Assembly (NCBI GenBank): GCA_017380575.1
Contig: JAFODS010000008.1
Coordinates: 1-45,520, forward strand
Source: Clostridia bacterium
GTDB lineage: Bacteria; Bacillota; Clostridia; Oscillospirales; Acutalibacteraceae
Direction: 5' to 3'
DNA: 45,520 nt
Below the pieces are notes generated by a model. That model saw only the letters and a list, made by a program, of their open reading frames with translations. It did not search any database and was not told the DNA's origin. The first letter of the stretch is position 1; each line of letters opens with the position of its first letter. Position numbers and translations under genes: made by a program. Shown here piece by piece: positions 24,128 to 32,617 of this stretch.

Positions 24128-25075
24128 ATGGCAGATGTAATTAAAACCGCAACCAGAGATGCTTACGGCCAGGCTTTGGTTGAATTGGGCGAAAAAGATA
24201 AAAGTCTTATCGTTATGGACGCCGACCTCGCAGCAGCAACAAAGACAGGTGCTTTCAAAAAAGCTTTCCCTGAAAGATTCTACGATGCAGGTATCGCTGA
24301 AGCAAACCTTGTCGGTGTAGCAGCAGGTCTTGCAACAACAGGTCATACAGTATTCGCAAGCTCATTTGCAATGTTCCTTGCAGGCCGTGCTTTTGAGCAG
24401 GTACGTAATACAATCGGCTATCCTCACCTCAACGTAAAGCTCGGTGCAACACACGCGGGTATTTCCGTTGGTGAAGACGGTGCGAGCCACCAGTGTTGTG
24501 AAGATATCGCACTTATGAGAACAATTCCGGGTATGGTTATCATCAACCCTGCAGACGACGTTGAAGCTCGTGCAGCTGTTCTTGCAGCAGCAGAGTACGA
24601 AGGTCCCGTTTATCTTCGATTCGGCAGACTCGCAGTGCCAAGATTCAATGATCCCGAGAACTATAATTTCGAAATCGGTAAGGGTATCGAAATGGCAGAC
24701 GGCAGCGATGTTACAATCATCGCAACAGGTCTTATGGTAAATGAGGCTATGATTGCAAAGGATATGCTCAAGGAAGAGGGTATCTCTGCAAGAGTTATCA
24801 ATATCCACACAATCAAGCCTATAGATAAGGATATCATCCTCAAGGCAGCTAAGGAAACAGGCGCACTTGTTACTGCTGAAGAGCATAATGTAATCGGCGG
24901 TCTCGGTTCAGCTGTTGCAGAGGTTGTATGCGAAGAATATCCCGTACCTGTTGTTAAGGTCGGTGTTGAAGATAAGTTCGGCGCATCAGGTCCTGCAGTT
25001 GAGATGCTTAAGATTTACGGTCTTTGCGCTTCAAATATCGTTGAAAAGGCAAAGAAAGCAATTTCAATGAAATAA
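24128..25075 (+). CDS. Transketolase, C-terminal (pyrimidine-binding) subunit
   Basis: A 315-aa partner to the preceding gene, 3 nt downstream. It contains the pyrimidine-binding domain (ADLAAATKTGAFKKAFPERF, DAGIAEANLVGVAAGLA with the catalytic Glu) and a C-terminal transketolase domain (VITAEEH-type motif as LVTAEEHNVIGGLGSAVAE). ATG 24128 has GGAGG upstream inside the end of the previous gene. A strong hairpin follows. The same fold family includes DXP synthase halves, but the sequence is clearly transketolase-like. Confidence 0.95.
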   Translation: MADVIKTATRDAYGQALVELGEKDKSLIVMDADLAAATKTGAFKKAFPERFYDAGIAEANLVGVAAGLATTGHTVFASSFAMFLAGRAFEQVRNTIGYPHLNVKLGATHAGISVGEDGASHQCCEDIALMRTIPGMVIINPADDVEARAAVLAAAEYEGPVYLRFGRLAVPRFNDPENYNFEIGKGIEMADGSDVTIIATGLMVNEAMIAKDMLKEEGISARVINIHTIKPIDKDIILKAAKETGALVTAEEHNVIGGLGSAVAEVVCEEYPVPVVKVGVEDKFGASGPAVEMLKIYGLCASNIVEKAKKAISMK

Positions 25076-25086
25076 GCTTTAACTAT

Positions 25087-25117
25087 CTGACTGTTCCGCT
25101 TTTTGCGGAGCAGTCAG
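25087..25117 (+). terminator. Strong hairpin after transketolase genes
   Basis: CTGACTG (25087-25093) plus TCCGC pairs with GCGGA plus CAGTCAG (25111-25117) with a TTTTT loop and a single mismatch. No U tract follows, so it may be a weak terminator or an mRNA end stabiliser. Confidence 0.45.
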
Positions 25118-25163
25118 GTTGAGAAATATCCGTTCGTTTTATTCAATACGGAGTGCAGATTAA

Positions 25164-27257
25164 ATGAAAAACAAAGAAGAACTCAATATTTACAATAATG
25201 AATATAACGATGATGCTCGGGCTGTGGATGAGTCTGAGCTTTTGCCAATTTATGACACTATGAATTTTTCAGGCGATATCCAGCCCGTAGAGGATGTTTC
25301 AGTCCCTGATTATGATATTTCAGAATATTCTGACGAAAGAACCGAAGGTCAGAAAACTGATTCAAAAAAGAAAATAATACCGTTTTTTGCGGTTCTGAAT
25401 AGAAAAAACAAATTAAACAAGAAGCTTAAAAAGATTATTATGGCTGTGCTGAGTCTTGTAATCATGGCAACGGTTATTTTCAGCGCTGTTGCTGTTGCAA
25501 TAAGAAGCGGTACGAACACTTCGCCCGTGCAGTCAGTTTATACAGCAGACGGTAAAAACGAGCTCGTGCTTGAGAACGAAAAGGTTTACTCTTTGCCCGA
25601 GGCTGAAGAAATAAAGCTTTCAAAAGACGGAATGATGCTTTATTACAGCACAAACACAGCATCAAAAACAGGCAAGTTTGATATTAAAGTTGTGAATATA
25701 AGCAAAAAGGATTCACTCAGTAAAGAAGGAGCTTATGTTGAACGCGGTGTTGATGAAGGCTGGAAAATCAATTCCGACGGAAGATTTTTGTGCTACAGTA
25801 AAACCGAAGAAGGCTTAAAAAACTTTTATATTTATGATGCTGAAAAAGGAACAACAGAGTCGGTTTCAACTAATGTTGAAGAGGTTTTCCTTCCGCAAAA
25901 TGGCGATGTTGTTTATTTTACACGGCGTATAAGTTCAGTTTATTCTCTTCACAGAAAGCGTATAGGTGAAGATTCGCAGAATGTGGCAAGTGAAATAAGC
26001 CATGTTGCTTTCTACGATTCTGAGGCTGGCTCTGAGATTCTTTATACTGCAGAAACAGGAAAGGGAACAGAAGTTGATATTTTCAGCGTTAAGGGCTTTG
26101 AAATGCCCACGACGGTTTGCGAGGATGTCAGTGAAGTTTATATCAACGATTATTCAGTTAACGGAAATCTCTATTACTTCAAAAAGAACTCTTCTTCAAT
26201 TAACTGGAGAGATTTCATAAACGATCCGTATTACGAGAAGGATGCAACTCTTGAACGACCTTCCGAAGGCGATTATATGAAGAATGTAGGCTTTATTTTT
26301 GATCGTTATGTTGTCGATTATAATGCTTACAATGCAGCTAAAAAGGTTTATGATGCAAAGCTTCTCAGGGATAGCATAAGAGAGGAACTTGACAGCATTG
26401 ATCTCGGGCTTGCAGTTGATAAAACTTACTCGTGCTTTGTATATAACGGAAAGTCCAAAGAGCTTGCTTCGGGAATTTTGCTTGACAGTGTTCTTTGCTA
26501 TTCAACAGAGGGTATGCCGAGAATTCTTTATGCTAAGTCAGTTCTTGAGGTTGAAGAGCAAATCGAAATGGATGAGCTTGTTAAGATAACAAAGAACGAA
26601 AATGCAACTGCTGCAGTCGATTACGTTATTGATGTTGTAGGCAGTACAGATGAGCTTTCGGATGAATCAATCTATGCCTGGTACGATTCATCAAAGGTGA
26701 CCGAGCTTGAATTTGAAAAGTACAATCTCAAAAGGGCAAAGTTTGTGTTAGGTTCAAAGGATTATGTCTTTGCCGTATCGGGCGGAAAGCTTTATTATAA
26801 CGAAATTACTGAAAAAGAAGTTGTTGATGCTGAGCTTGTGGACAGCGATGTTTCAGCCTTCGAGTATAAAAACGGATATGTTTACTATACAAAGGAAGAT
26901 GAAGCAGGCAACACTTCGCTTTACAGATACTCGGTAAGCGGTGGTATAGAGCACCTTGCGGACAATCTTTACGACTATTTTGTGATAGAAGATGATTATG
27001 TGCTTATTCTGTCAGGTCAGAACGACGGCACTGAACTTATGAGTGTTGCTGTTTTTGAAAAGGGTAAGTATACTGAAATAGATAAAAATGTCAGCTTGAA
27101 TAATTTTGTATACAACGGCAAAAACATTGCTTATATAAAAAACGTAGGTGCTTATGATACCTACAGCTCAGGTGATATGTACACTTATTCACCGGAAAAT
27201 GGTGTTCAGCAGATACAAAGCGATGTTACTGCGATTTACTACGTTAACAAATCATAA
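25164..27257 (+). CDS. Membrane-anchored beta-rich protein, possible propeller
   Basis: A 697-aa protein I cannot name. It has an acidic cytoplasmic head (~1-65), a Lys-rich stretch, one membrane helix at ~90-112 and a ~580-residue outside domain. The outside part shows recurring beta segments with patterns such as KLSKDGMMLYYST, NSDGRFLCYSK, NGDVVYFTR, NGYVYYTKED and NGKNIAYIK, spaced 40-60 residues apart, reminiscent of TolB/WD40-like or DUF5050 propellers. It has a Tyr/Asp/Val-rich composition. The DivIVA-like coiled coil starts 13 nt downstream, so they are likely cotranscribed. Function is unknown; sensing or envelope-scaffold roles are guesses. Confidence 0.8.
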   Translation: MKNKEELNIYNNEYNDDARAVDESELLPIYDTMNFSGDIQPVEDVSVPDYDISEYSDERTEGQKTDSKKKIIPFFAVLNRKNKLNKKLKKIIMAVLSLVIMATVIFSAVAVAIRSGTNTSPVQSVYTADGKNELVLENEKVYSLPEAEEIKLSKDGMMLYYSTNTASKTGKFDIKVVNISKKDSLSKEGAYVERGVDEGWKINSDGRFLCYSKTEEGLKNFYIYDAEKGTTESVSTNVEEVFLPQNGDVVYFTRRISSVYSLHRKRIGEDSQNVASEISHVAFYDSEAGSEILYTAETGKGTEVDIFSVKGFEMPTTVCEDVSEVYINDYSVNGNLYYFKKNSSSINWRDFINDPYYEKDATLERPSEGDYMKNVGFIFDRYVVDYNAYNAAKKVYDAKLLRDSIREELDSIDLGLAVDKTYSCFVYNGKSKELASGILLDSVLCYSTEGMPRILYAKSVLEVEEQIEMDELVKITKNENATAAVDYVIDVVGSTDELSDESIYAWYDSSKVTELEFEKYNLKRAKFVLGSKDYVFAVSGGKLYYNEITEKEVVDAELVDSDVSAFEYKNGYVYYTKEDEAGNTSLYRYSVSGGIEHLADNLYDYFVIEDDYVLILSGQNDGTELMSVAVFEKGKYTEIDKNVSLNNFVYNGKNIAYIKNVGAYDTYSSGDMYTYSPENGVQQIQSDVTAIYYVNKS

Positions 27258-27270
27258 AGGAGGTTTTGCT

Positions 27271-27786
27271 TTGAAGGAAGATGTTTTGTTTAAAAAGACC
27301 CCGTTCGGAGGCTTTGACCGTGTTGAAGTAATCAGCTATATTCATCAGCTTAAAAGTACTCAGCAGAAATATAAGGTTCTTCTTGATGAAAAAGAAAAAT
27401 CAAATGCAAAACTTACCCGTGACCTTGAAGACAGAATGCTTCAGGTTGAGCAACTGCGTAAGGATATAAAAGAGAATGAAAAAACTGTTTCTGAGTTGCA
27501 GGCTGAGCTTGCTAAGCTCCGCGATGAAAACGAGCAGCTTAAAAATAAGTCTGCAGAAGCACAGGAAGACGGTACGGAATTTGTTTCCGAAACAGTAAAA
27601 ATGTGTGACGAGCTTGTTGAAACAGCATCCGAAACAGCAAAAAAATTGGTCGGTGCTGCTGAAGATAAGCTCAACGATACACAGAAGCGAATCAATAAGG
27701 TAATAGAAAAACTCGAAAACAACGATAAAACGAAGCCTGAAGATGCAAAGAAACTGCTCAAAAAGCTTCTCAAGGAGTTAAAATAA
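27271..27786 (+). CDS. DivIVA-like coiled-coil protein
   Basis: A 171-aa protein. TTG 27271 is chosen because AAAGGAGG lies 7 nt upstream; upstream in-frame ATGs sit inside the previous gene. The start MKEDVLFKKTPFGGFDRVEV matches the short N-terminal motif of DivIVA/GpsB-type proteins (a basic-aromatic loop then FDR-EV), followed by a coiled coil through ~110, a Glu/Thr helix, and a very Lys-rich C-terminus (ending KKLLKKLLKELK). It overlaps the next gene by one base. It may be a second curvature or septum-binding scaffold beside DivIVA at 20704. Confidence 0.75.
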   Translation: MKEDVLFKKTPFGGFDRVEVISYIHQLKSTQQKYKVLLDEKEKSNAKLTRDLEDRMLQVEQLRKDIKENEKTVSELQAELAKLRDENEQLKNKSAEAQEDGTEFVSETVKMCDELVETASETAKKLVGAAEDKLNDTQKRINKVIEKLENNDKTKPEDAKKLLKKLLKELK

Positions 27787-28316
27787 TGGCAGAAATTTTT
27801 CTTGATACAGCTGAACTTAAAGAAAAGGCAGCAACTCTTCACGCAGGTGACAGGGTTCTTCTTTCGGGTACAGTTTATACATCGCGAGATGCTGCCCACA
27901 AAAGGCTTATGAGTCTTATTGAATCGGGCGAAGAGCTCCCGTTTGAGCTTGACGGAGGCTGCATTTATTATGCAGGACCGACTCCTGCTCCCGACGGTAT
28001 GCCGATAGGCTCCTGCGGACCGACAACATCAGGAAGAATGGATCCGTATGCTCCGACATTGCTTGATAGGGGATTGTCAGCAATGATAGGTAAAGGCGAA
28101 CGTGATAGGGCTGTCTGCGAAGCAATCTGCCGTAACGGTGCAGTTTATCTTTGTGCAATCGGCGGTGCAGGTGCACTTGCTGCGAAATGTGTTGAAAAAT
28201 GTGAAGAAATTGCGTTTTTTGACCTCGGATGTGAGTCCGTAAAACGTATTGAAATAAAAAACTTCCCGCTGATAGTCGGAATCGACTGCCATGGCGGTAC
28301 AATATTCAAAGTGTAA
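27786..28316 (+). CDS. Class I fumarase/tartrate dehydratase beta-type subunit
   Basis: A 176-aa protein matching the C-terminal (beta) part of iron-sulfur class I fumarate hydratases and L(+)-tartrate dehydratases. The key motif YAGPTPAP...GSCGPTTSGRMD is present, then KG and the AIGGAGALAAK and FFDLGCESVKRIEI regions. The alpha subunit, which carries the 4Fe-4S cluster, would normally precede it, but the upstream gene is the coiled-coil protein, so the partner must be elsewhere. The ATG overlaps the previous stop (TAATG). Reaction: fumarate to malate or a related hydration. Which substrate is not decidable from this part. Confidence 0.88.
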   Translation: MAEIFLDTAELKEKAATLHAGDRVLLSGTVYTSRDAAHKRLMSLIESGEELPFELDGGCIYYAGPTPAPDGMPIGSCGPTTSGRMDPYAPTLLDRGLSAMIGKGERDRAVCEAICRNGAVYLCAIGGAGALAAKCVEKCEEIAFFDLGCESVKRIEIKNFPLIVGIDCHGGTIFKV

Positions 28317-28337
28317 AAACAACGGAGGTAAAAGCGA

Positions 28338-29267
28338 ATGAAAGGTATTATTCTTGCCGGCGGTTCCGGCACAAGACTTTATCCGTTAACAATGGTAACC
28401 AGTAAACAGCTTCTTCCGGTTTATGATAAACCGATGATTTATTATCCGCTGTCAACGCTTATGCTTGCAGGAATCAGAGAGATTCTTATAATCTCTACTC
28501 CCGACGATACACCGAAATTCAAGACACTGCTTGGTGACGGTGCTCAGTTCGGACTCAAGCTTTCCTATGCTGTACAGGAAAGCCCCGACGGACTTGCTCA
28601 GGCTTTTATTATCGGTGAGGAATTCATCGGTAAGGACAGCGTTGCGATGGTTCTCGGTGATAATATCTTCTACGGAAGCGGTCTTGGTCATATGCTCAGA
28701 CAGGCTGCAAAGAACAAAAACAGAGCAACCATTTTCGGTTATTACGTTGATAATCCCGAACAGTTCGGTGTTGTTGAATTTGACAAGGAAGGAAAGCCTG
28801 TTTCAATCGTCGAAAAACCGACTGAACCGAAGTCAAACTATGCCGTAACAGGACTTTATTTCTACGACAACAAGGTTGTTGAATATGCAAAAAATCTTAA
28901 GCCCTCACCGAGAGGTGAACTTGAAATCAGCGATATAAATCAGATTTATCTTGATAACGGTGCACTTGATATAAAGCTTATGGGTCGTGGCTTTGCATGG
29001 CTTGATACAGGTACTGTTGATGCTCTTACAGATGCGTGCAACTTTATCAGAACTGTTGAAAAGCTTCAGGGCATCAAAATTTCGGCACCCGAAGAAATTG
29101 CATATAATATGCGCTGGATTTCAAAGAAAGCTCTTCTTGAATCAGCAAAGAAATACGGAAAATCGGCTTACGGTCAGCATCTTCTCAAGGTAGCTGAGGG
29201 TAAGATTATGTATTCGGAAACGGGCGAACGTCCGCGATGGGGAAAGGAAAATCCGAACAACGGATAA
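28338..29267 (+). CDS. rmlA: RmlA, glucose-1-phosphate thymidylyltransferase
   Basis: A 309-aa nucleotidyltransferase, the first step to dTDP-L-rhamnose. Motifs: [11 protein letters not shown] (residues 8-18), [53 protein letters not shown], and [12 protein letters not shown]. This is full length plus a short C-terminal extension. ATG 28338 follows ACGGAGG. It begins a surface-glycan gene run; rmlC starts 10 nt after it. Confidence 0.95.
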   Translation: MKGIILAGGSGTRLYPLTMVTSKQLLPVYDKPMIYYPLSTLMLAGIREILIISTPDDTPKFKTLLGDGAQFGLKLSYAVQESPDGLAQAFIIGEEFIGKDSVAMVLGDNIFYGSGLGHMLRQAAKNKNRATIFGYYVDNPEQFGVVEFDKEGKPVSIVEKPTEPKSNYAVTGLYFYDNKVVEYAKNLKPSPRGELEISDINQIYLDNGALDIKLMGRGFAWLDTGTVDALTDACNFIRTVEKLQGIKISAPEEIAYNMRWISKKALLESAKKYGKSAYGQHLLKVAEGKIMYSETGERPRWGKENPNNG

Positions 29268-29277
29268 GGATAAAGCA

Positions 29278-29829
29278 ATGAATGCGATAAAGACAAAGGT
29301 TGACGGTGCGATAATTATTGAACCCGATGTTTTCGGTGACAACAGAGGCTGGTTTATGGAGTCATACTCAAAGAAAAAGCTTGCCGATGTTGGCATAGAC
29401 ATTGATTTTGTTCAGGATAACCGTTCTTTTTCAGCAGAAAAAGGCACGTTGAGAGGTCTTCACTGTCAGCTTAATCCTACGGCACAGACAAAGTTGATTA
29501 CCTGTATCAGAGGATCAATTCTTGATGTTGCGGTTGATATAAGAAAAGGCTCTCCTACATATATGCAGTGGGTTTCGGTTGAGCTTTCAGGTGAAAACAA
29601 GAAGTCTTTCCTTATCCCGAAGGGTTGCCTTCACGGTTTTTTAACTCTGACAGATGATGTTGAGGTTATGTACAAGGTCGATGAATTTTATTCACCTGCA
29701 GACGACAGAAGTGTAAGGTTTGATGATCCTGCACTCGGTGTTGAATGGGGAATTGAAAATCCGATTCTTTCACAGAAAGATATGAATGCACCGCTTCTTA
29801 AGGACAGCGATGTTGAGTTTACATATTGA
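29278..29829 (+). CDS. rmlC: RmlC, dTDP-4-dehydrorhamnose 3,5-epimerase
   Basis: A 183-aa cupin enzyme for the third step of dTDP-rhamnose synthesis. Visible motifs: EPDVFGDNRGWFMESY, FVQDNRSFS, GTLRGLHCQLNP with the active-site His, DVAVDIRKGSPTYMQW, PKGCLHGFLTL and YSPADDRSVRFDDP. ATG 29278 is after GGATAAAG. rmlD follows 14 nt later. Confidence 0.95.
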   Translation: MNAIKTKVDGAIIIEPDVFGDNRGWFMESYSKKKLADVGIDIDFVQDNRSFSAEKGTLRGLHCQLNPTAQTKLITCIRGSILDVAVDIRKGSPTYMQWVSVELSGENKKSFLIPKGCLHGFLTLTDDVEVMYKVDEFYSPADDRSVRFDDPALGVEWGIENPILSQKDMNAPLLKDSDVEFTY

Positions 29830-29843
29830 TTCAGGAGTATTTT

Positions 29844-30701
29844 ATGAAAGTACTTGTAACAGGCTATAACGGTCAGTTGGGTTACGATGTCATCAAAGAA
29901 TTAAATTCCCGTAGCATTGAGTGTCTGGGAGTTGATTTGCAGGATTTTGACATTACCGACAAAGCACAGACAATGGAATATGTCAGGAATTATAATCCGG
30001 ATGCAGTTGTGCACTGTGCTGCATATACTGCTGTGGACAGGGCAGAGGATGACGAAGAAACCTGTTACAGGGTAAATGTAATTGGAAGCGAAAATCTTGC
30101 GACATCCTGCAAAGAGGTTGATGCAAAGATGCTGTACGTAAGCACGGATTATGTTTACGGGGGTAAAGGTGAAACTCCGTTTGAAACAACGGATGAACCC
30201 GATCCGAAGAGCGTCTACGGCAGAACAAAACTCGAAGGCGAAAATGCTGTCAGAAAATATCTCGATAAGTATTTTATAGTACGTACTTCGTGGGTGTTCG
30301 GCATCAACGGAAATAATTTTGTCAAAACAATGCTTCGTCTTGGTGCTGAACGAGAGGCTCTTACTGTTGTTGATGATCAGATCGGTTCGCCGACATACAC
30401 GCCCGACCTGGCACGCCTTATCTGCGATCTTATTGTTACTGACAAATATGGTATATATCACGGAACGAATGAAAACTATTGTTCGTGGGCGGAATTTGCC
30501 TCAGAAATTATGAAGCTTGGCGGAAGAAACTGTGAAATAAAACCTATTCCGTCGAGTGAGTATCCCGCAAAGGCCCAAAGACCTCTTAATTCAAGGCTTT
30601 CAAAGTCGTGCCTTGACAAATCGGGGATAAAACATCTGCCAACCTGGCAGGATGCACTTGAAAGATTTTTTGACGAATTAAGGAGTGAAAAAATAATATG
30701 A
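29844..30701 (+). CDS. rmlD: RmlD, dTDP-4-dehydrorhamnose reductase
   Basis: A 285-aa extended short-chain dehydrogenase, the last step to dTDP-L-rhamnose. ATG 29844 has TCAGGAG ~8 nt upstream; an in-frame ATG at 29826 lies in the end of rmlC. The nucleotide-binding motif is GYNGQLGYD, followed by VHCAAYTAVDRAEDD, STDYVYGG, the catalytic YxxxK in VYGRTKLEGE, and RTSWVFG. rmlB (4,6-dehydratase) is not in the window. It overlaps the next gene by 4 nt (ATGA). Confidence 0.95.
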   Translation: MKVLVTGYNGQLGYDVIKELNSRSIECLGVDLQDFDITDKAQTMEYVRNYNPDAVVHCAAYTAVDRAEDDEETCYRVNVIGSENLATSCKEVDAKMLYVSTDYVYGGKGETPFETTDEPDPKSVYGRTKLEGENAVRKYLDKYFIVRTSWVFGINGNNFVKTMLRLGAEREALTVVDDQIGSPTYTPDLARLICDLIVTDKYGIYHGTNENYCSWAEFASEIMKLGGRNCEIKPIPSSEYPAKAQRPLNSRLSKSCLDKSGIKHLPTWQDALERFFDELRSEKII

Positions 30702-31642
30702 AGTTGTCACTCGTTGTTCCTTGCTATAACGAAGAAGATGTAATTTATAATTTTTACAAAGAAACCAAAAGGGTTTTTGAAAATAAAGTAGAAAGCTATG
30801 AATTCGTTTTCGTCAATGACGGTAGTAAGGATAAAACTTTAGAAACCCTCAAAGCTATCCACAAGGTTTCGGACAATGTCAAGGTTATAAGTTTTTCAAG
30901 AAACTTCGGCAAAGAAGCTGCTATGTATGCAGGTCTTTGTAAAGCTGTGGGAGATTACACCTGCGTTATCGATGCGGATCTTCAGCAGCGACCCGAGGTC
31001 GTACTTGAAATGATGAATATTCTCGACAGCGATTCTTCTGTCGATTGTGTTGCGGCATATCAGGCAGAAAGAAAAGAGGGAAAGGGTGTTTCTTTCCTGA
31101 AAAAAGGATTTTATAAACTGATGAATTTTATCAGTGAAGTTGAATTCTATCCCGGTGCAAGTGACTTCAGGCTTATGCGCCGCAAAATGGTTGACGAGGT
31201 TGTGAAACTTACTGAGTACCACCGTTTTTCAAAAGGCTTGTTTTCTTTTGTAGGCTTTAACACAAAGTTTATCCCGTACGAGGTTCAGCAAAGAGCTGCA
31301 GGCGAATCAAAATGGTCAATTACGAAACTCTTTATTTATGCTGTTGAGGGTATTGTAGGTTATACAACCGCACCTCTTAAACTGTCTACATTTGCAGGTC
31401 TTGGTATGATTGTTGCAGCTTTTCTTTATCTTGTATTCGCTTTGATTATCGGTGCCGTCAATGCCGACTTTTCGGAAAATATTGCAGTAATCACTTTGCT
31501 TTTGCTTATCGGCGGTATACAGCTTGTATTCCTCGGAATTATCGGTGAATACCTTGCAAGAGCATATATGCAAGGCAAAAACAGGCCGATTTATATAACA
31601 AAAGAATTTCTTACCTACGAAGAAGAAAAAGAGGAAGAATAA
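30698..31642 (+). CDS. GT2 glycosyltransferase, GtrB/DPM1-like
   Basis: A 314-aa polyprenyl-phosphate glycosyltransferase-type protein. The N-terminal GT-A domain shows SLVVPCYNEEDVI, VFVNDGSKDKT, FSRNFGKEAAMYAGL, VIDADLQQRPEV and the QQRAAGESKWS motif. Two C-terminal membrane helices lie at ~230-255 and ~265-290, then GEYLARAYMQGK(N)RP, the typical GtrB tail. It likely moves a sugar onto undecaprenyl phosphate for modification of a cell-wall glycan. It overlaps rmlD by 4 nt. Confidence 0.92.
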   Translation: MKLSLVVPCYNEEDVIYNFYKETKRVFENKVESYEFVFVNDGSKDKTLETLKAIHKVSDNVKVISFSRNFGKEAAMYAGLCKAVGDYTCVIDADLQQRPEVVLEMMNILDSDSSVDCVAAYQAERKEGKGVSFLKKGFYKLMNFISEVEFYPGASDFRLMRRKMVDEVVKLTEYHRFSKGLFSFVGFNTKFIPYEVQQRAAGESKWSITKLFIYAVEGIVGYTTAPLKLSTFAGLGMIVAAFLYLVFALIIGAVNADFSENIAVITLLLLIGGIQLVFLGIIGEYLARAYMQGKNRPIYITKEFLTYEEEKEEE

Positions 31643-31661
31643 CCCTCTTCCGGAGGTTTAA

Positions 31662-32603
31662 ATGGATATAAAACATCTGTTGAAATCAGGATTAAAGTTT
31701 ATTTCTGACGGTGATTACCGTTTCAAAATACTTGCTTCTAAGGGCAAGTACAATGATATGCCTGATGAAAAGTATCTTAAACGCTTATACAAGGCGATTT
31801 TCGGTAAAGAGCTGAATCTTGAAAATCCGCAGACTTTTAACGAAAAATTGCAATGGCTTAAGCTTTACTATCGCCGTCCTGATTACACTATGATGGCGGA
31901 TAAATACGCAGTCCGTCCGTATATTGCTGAAAAAATAGGCGAGGAGCACCTTGTTCCTTTGCTTGGTGTGTGGGACAGTCCTAACGATATCGATTTTGAT
32001 TCGTTGCCCGATCAGTTTGTTCTTAAATGTAATCACAATTCCGGACTTGGTCTGTGTATCTGCAAGGATAAGTCAAAGCTTGATATTGAAAAAGCGAAAA
32101 ACGAGCTTCGCAAAGGTCTTGCTGAAGATTATTCGGTTGCTTCACGCGAGTGGCAGTACAGGGATATTCCGCGAAAGATTATTTGCGAAAAGTATATGAA
32201 GGACGAAAGTCAGAATGAGGAAACAGGCATTGTAAATTATAAAGTGAGCTGTTTCAACGGAGTACCGAAGTATATTTATGTTTCACGAAACATCGAAGGT
32301 AAGAAAAACGACCGTCTTTCGCTTCTCACTCCGGAGTGGGAGGATGCGCCGTTTACCCATAAAAGATATAAAGCTTTTGACGAAATTCCGCCCAAACCTA
32401 TGAATTACGAAAAAATGCTTGAATATTCAAAAATCCTTTCCGCGGGAATTCCGTATGTCAGGGTGGATTTTTACGAAATAAATAATCAGCTTTATTTTTC
32501 AGAGCTTACTTTTTTCGTAGCAAGCGGATTTACCCACTACAGTCCTGAGGAAAGCGATATGCTTATCGGCTCGTGGCTTGAATTGCCGCCCGAATGGAAA
32601 TAA
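31662..32603 (+). CDS. ATP-grasp TupA-like protein of glycan cluster
   Basis: A 313-aa protein with the TupA-type ATP-grasp pattern (LENPQTFNEKLQWLKLYYR, DKYAVRPYIAEKIGEEHLVPLLGVWD, FVLKCNHNSGLGLCI, ICEKYM, YVRVDFY, FSELTFFVASGF). Members are common in capsule and cell-wall gene clusters and are often labelled glycosyltransferase, but the fold suggests ligase activity, such as linking an amino-acid-type or phosphate group to a sugar polymer. ATG 31662 is after CCGGAGG. Substrate is unknown. It is flanked by two GT2 proteins. Confidence 0.88.
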   Translation: MDIKHLLKSGLKFISDGDYRFKILASKGKYNDMPDEKYLKRLYKAIFGKELNLENPQTFNEKLQWLKLYYRRPDYTMMADKYAVRPYIAEKIGEEHLVPLLGVWDSPNDIDFDSLPDQFVLKCNHNSGLGLCICKDKSKLDIEKAKNELRKGLAEDYSVASREWQYRDIPRKIICEKYMKDESQNEETGIVNYKVSCFNGVPKYIYVSRNIEGKKNDRLSLLTPEWEDAPFTHKRYKAFDEIPPKPMNYEKMLEYSKILSAGIPYVRVDFYEINNQLYFSELTFFVASGFTHYSPEESDMLIGSWLELPPEWK

Positions 32604-32617
32604 AAAGGAGGTTTAAT

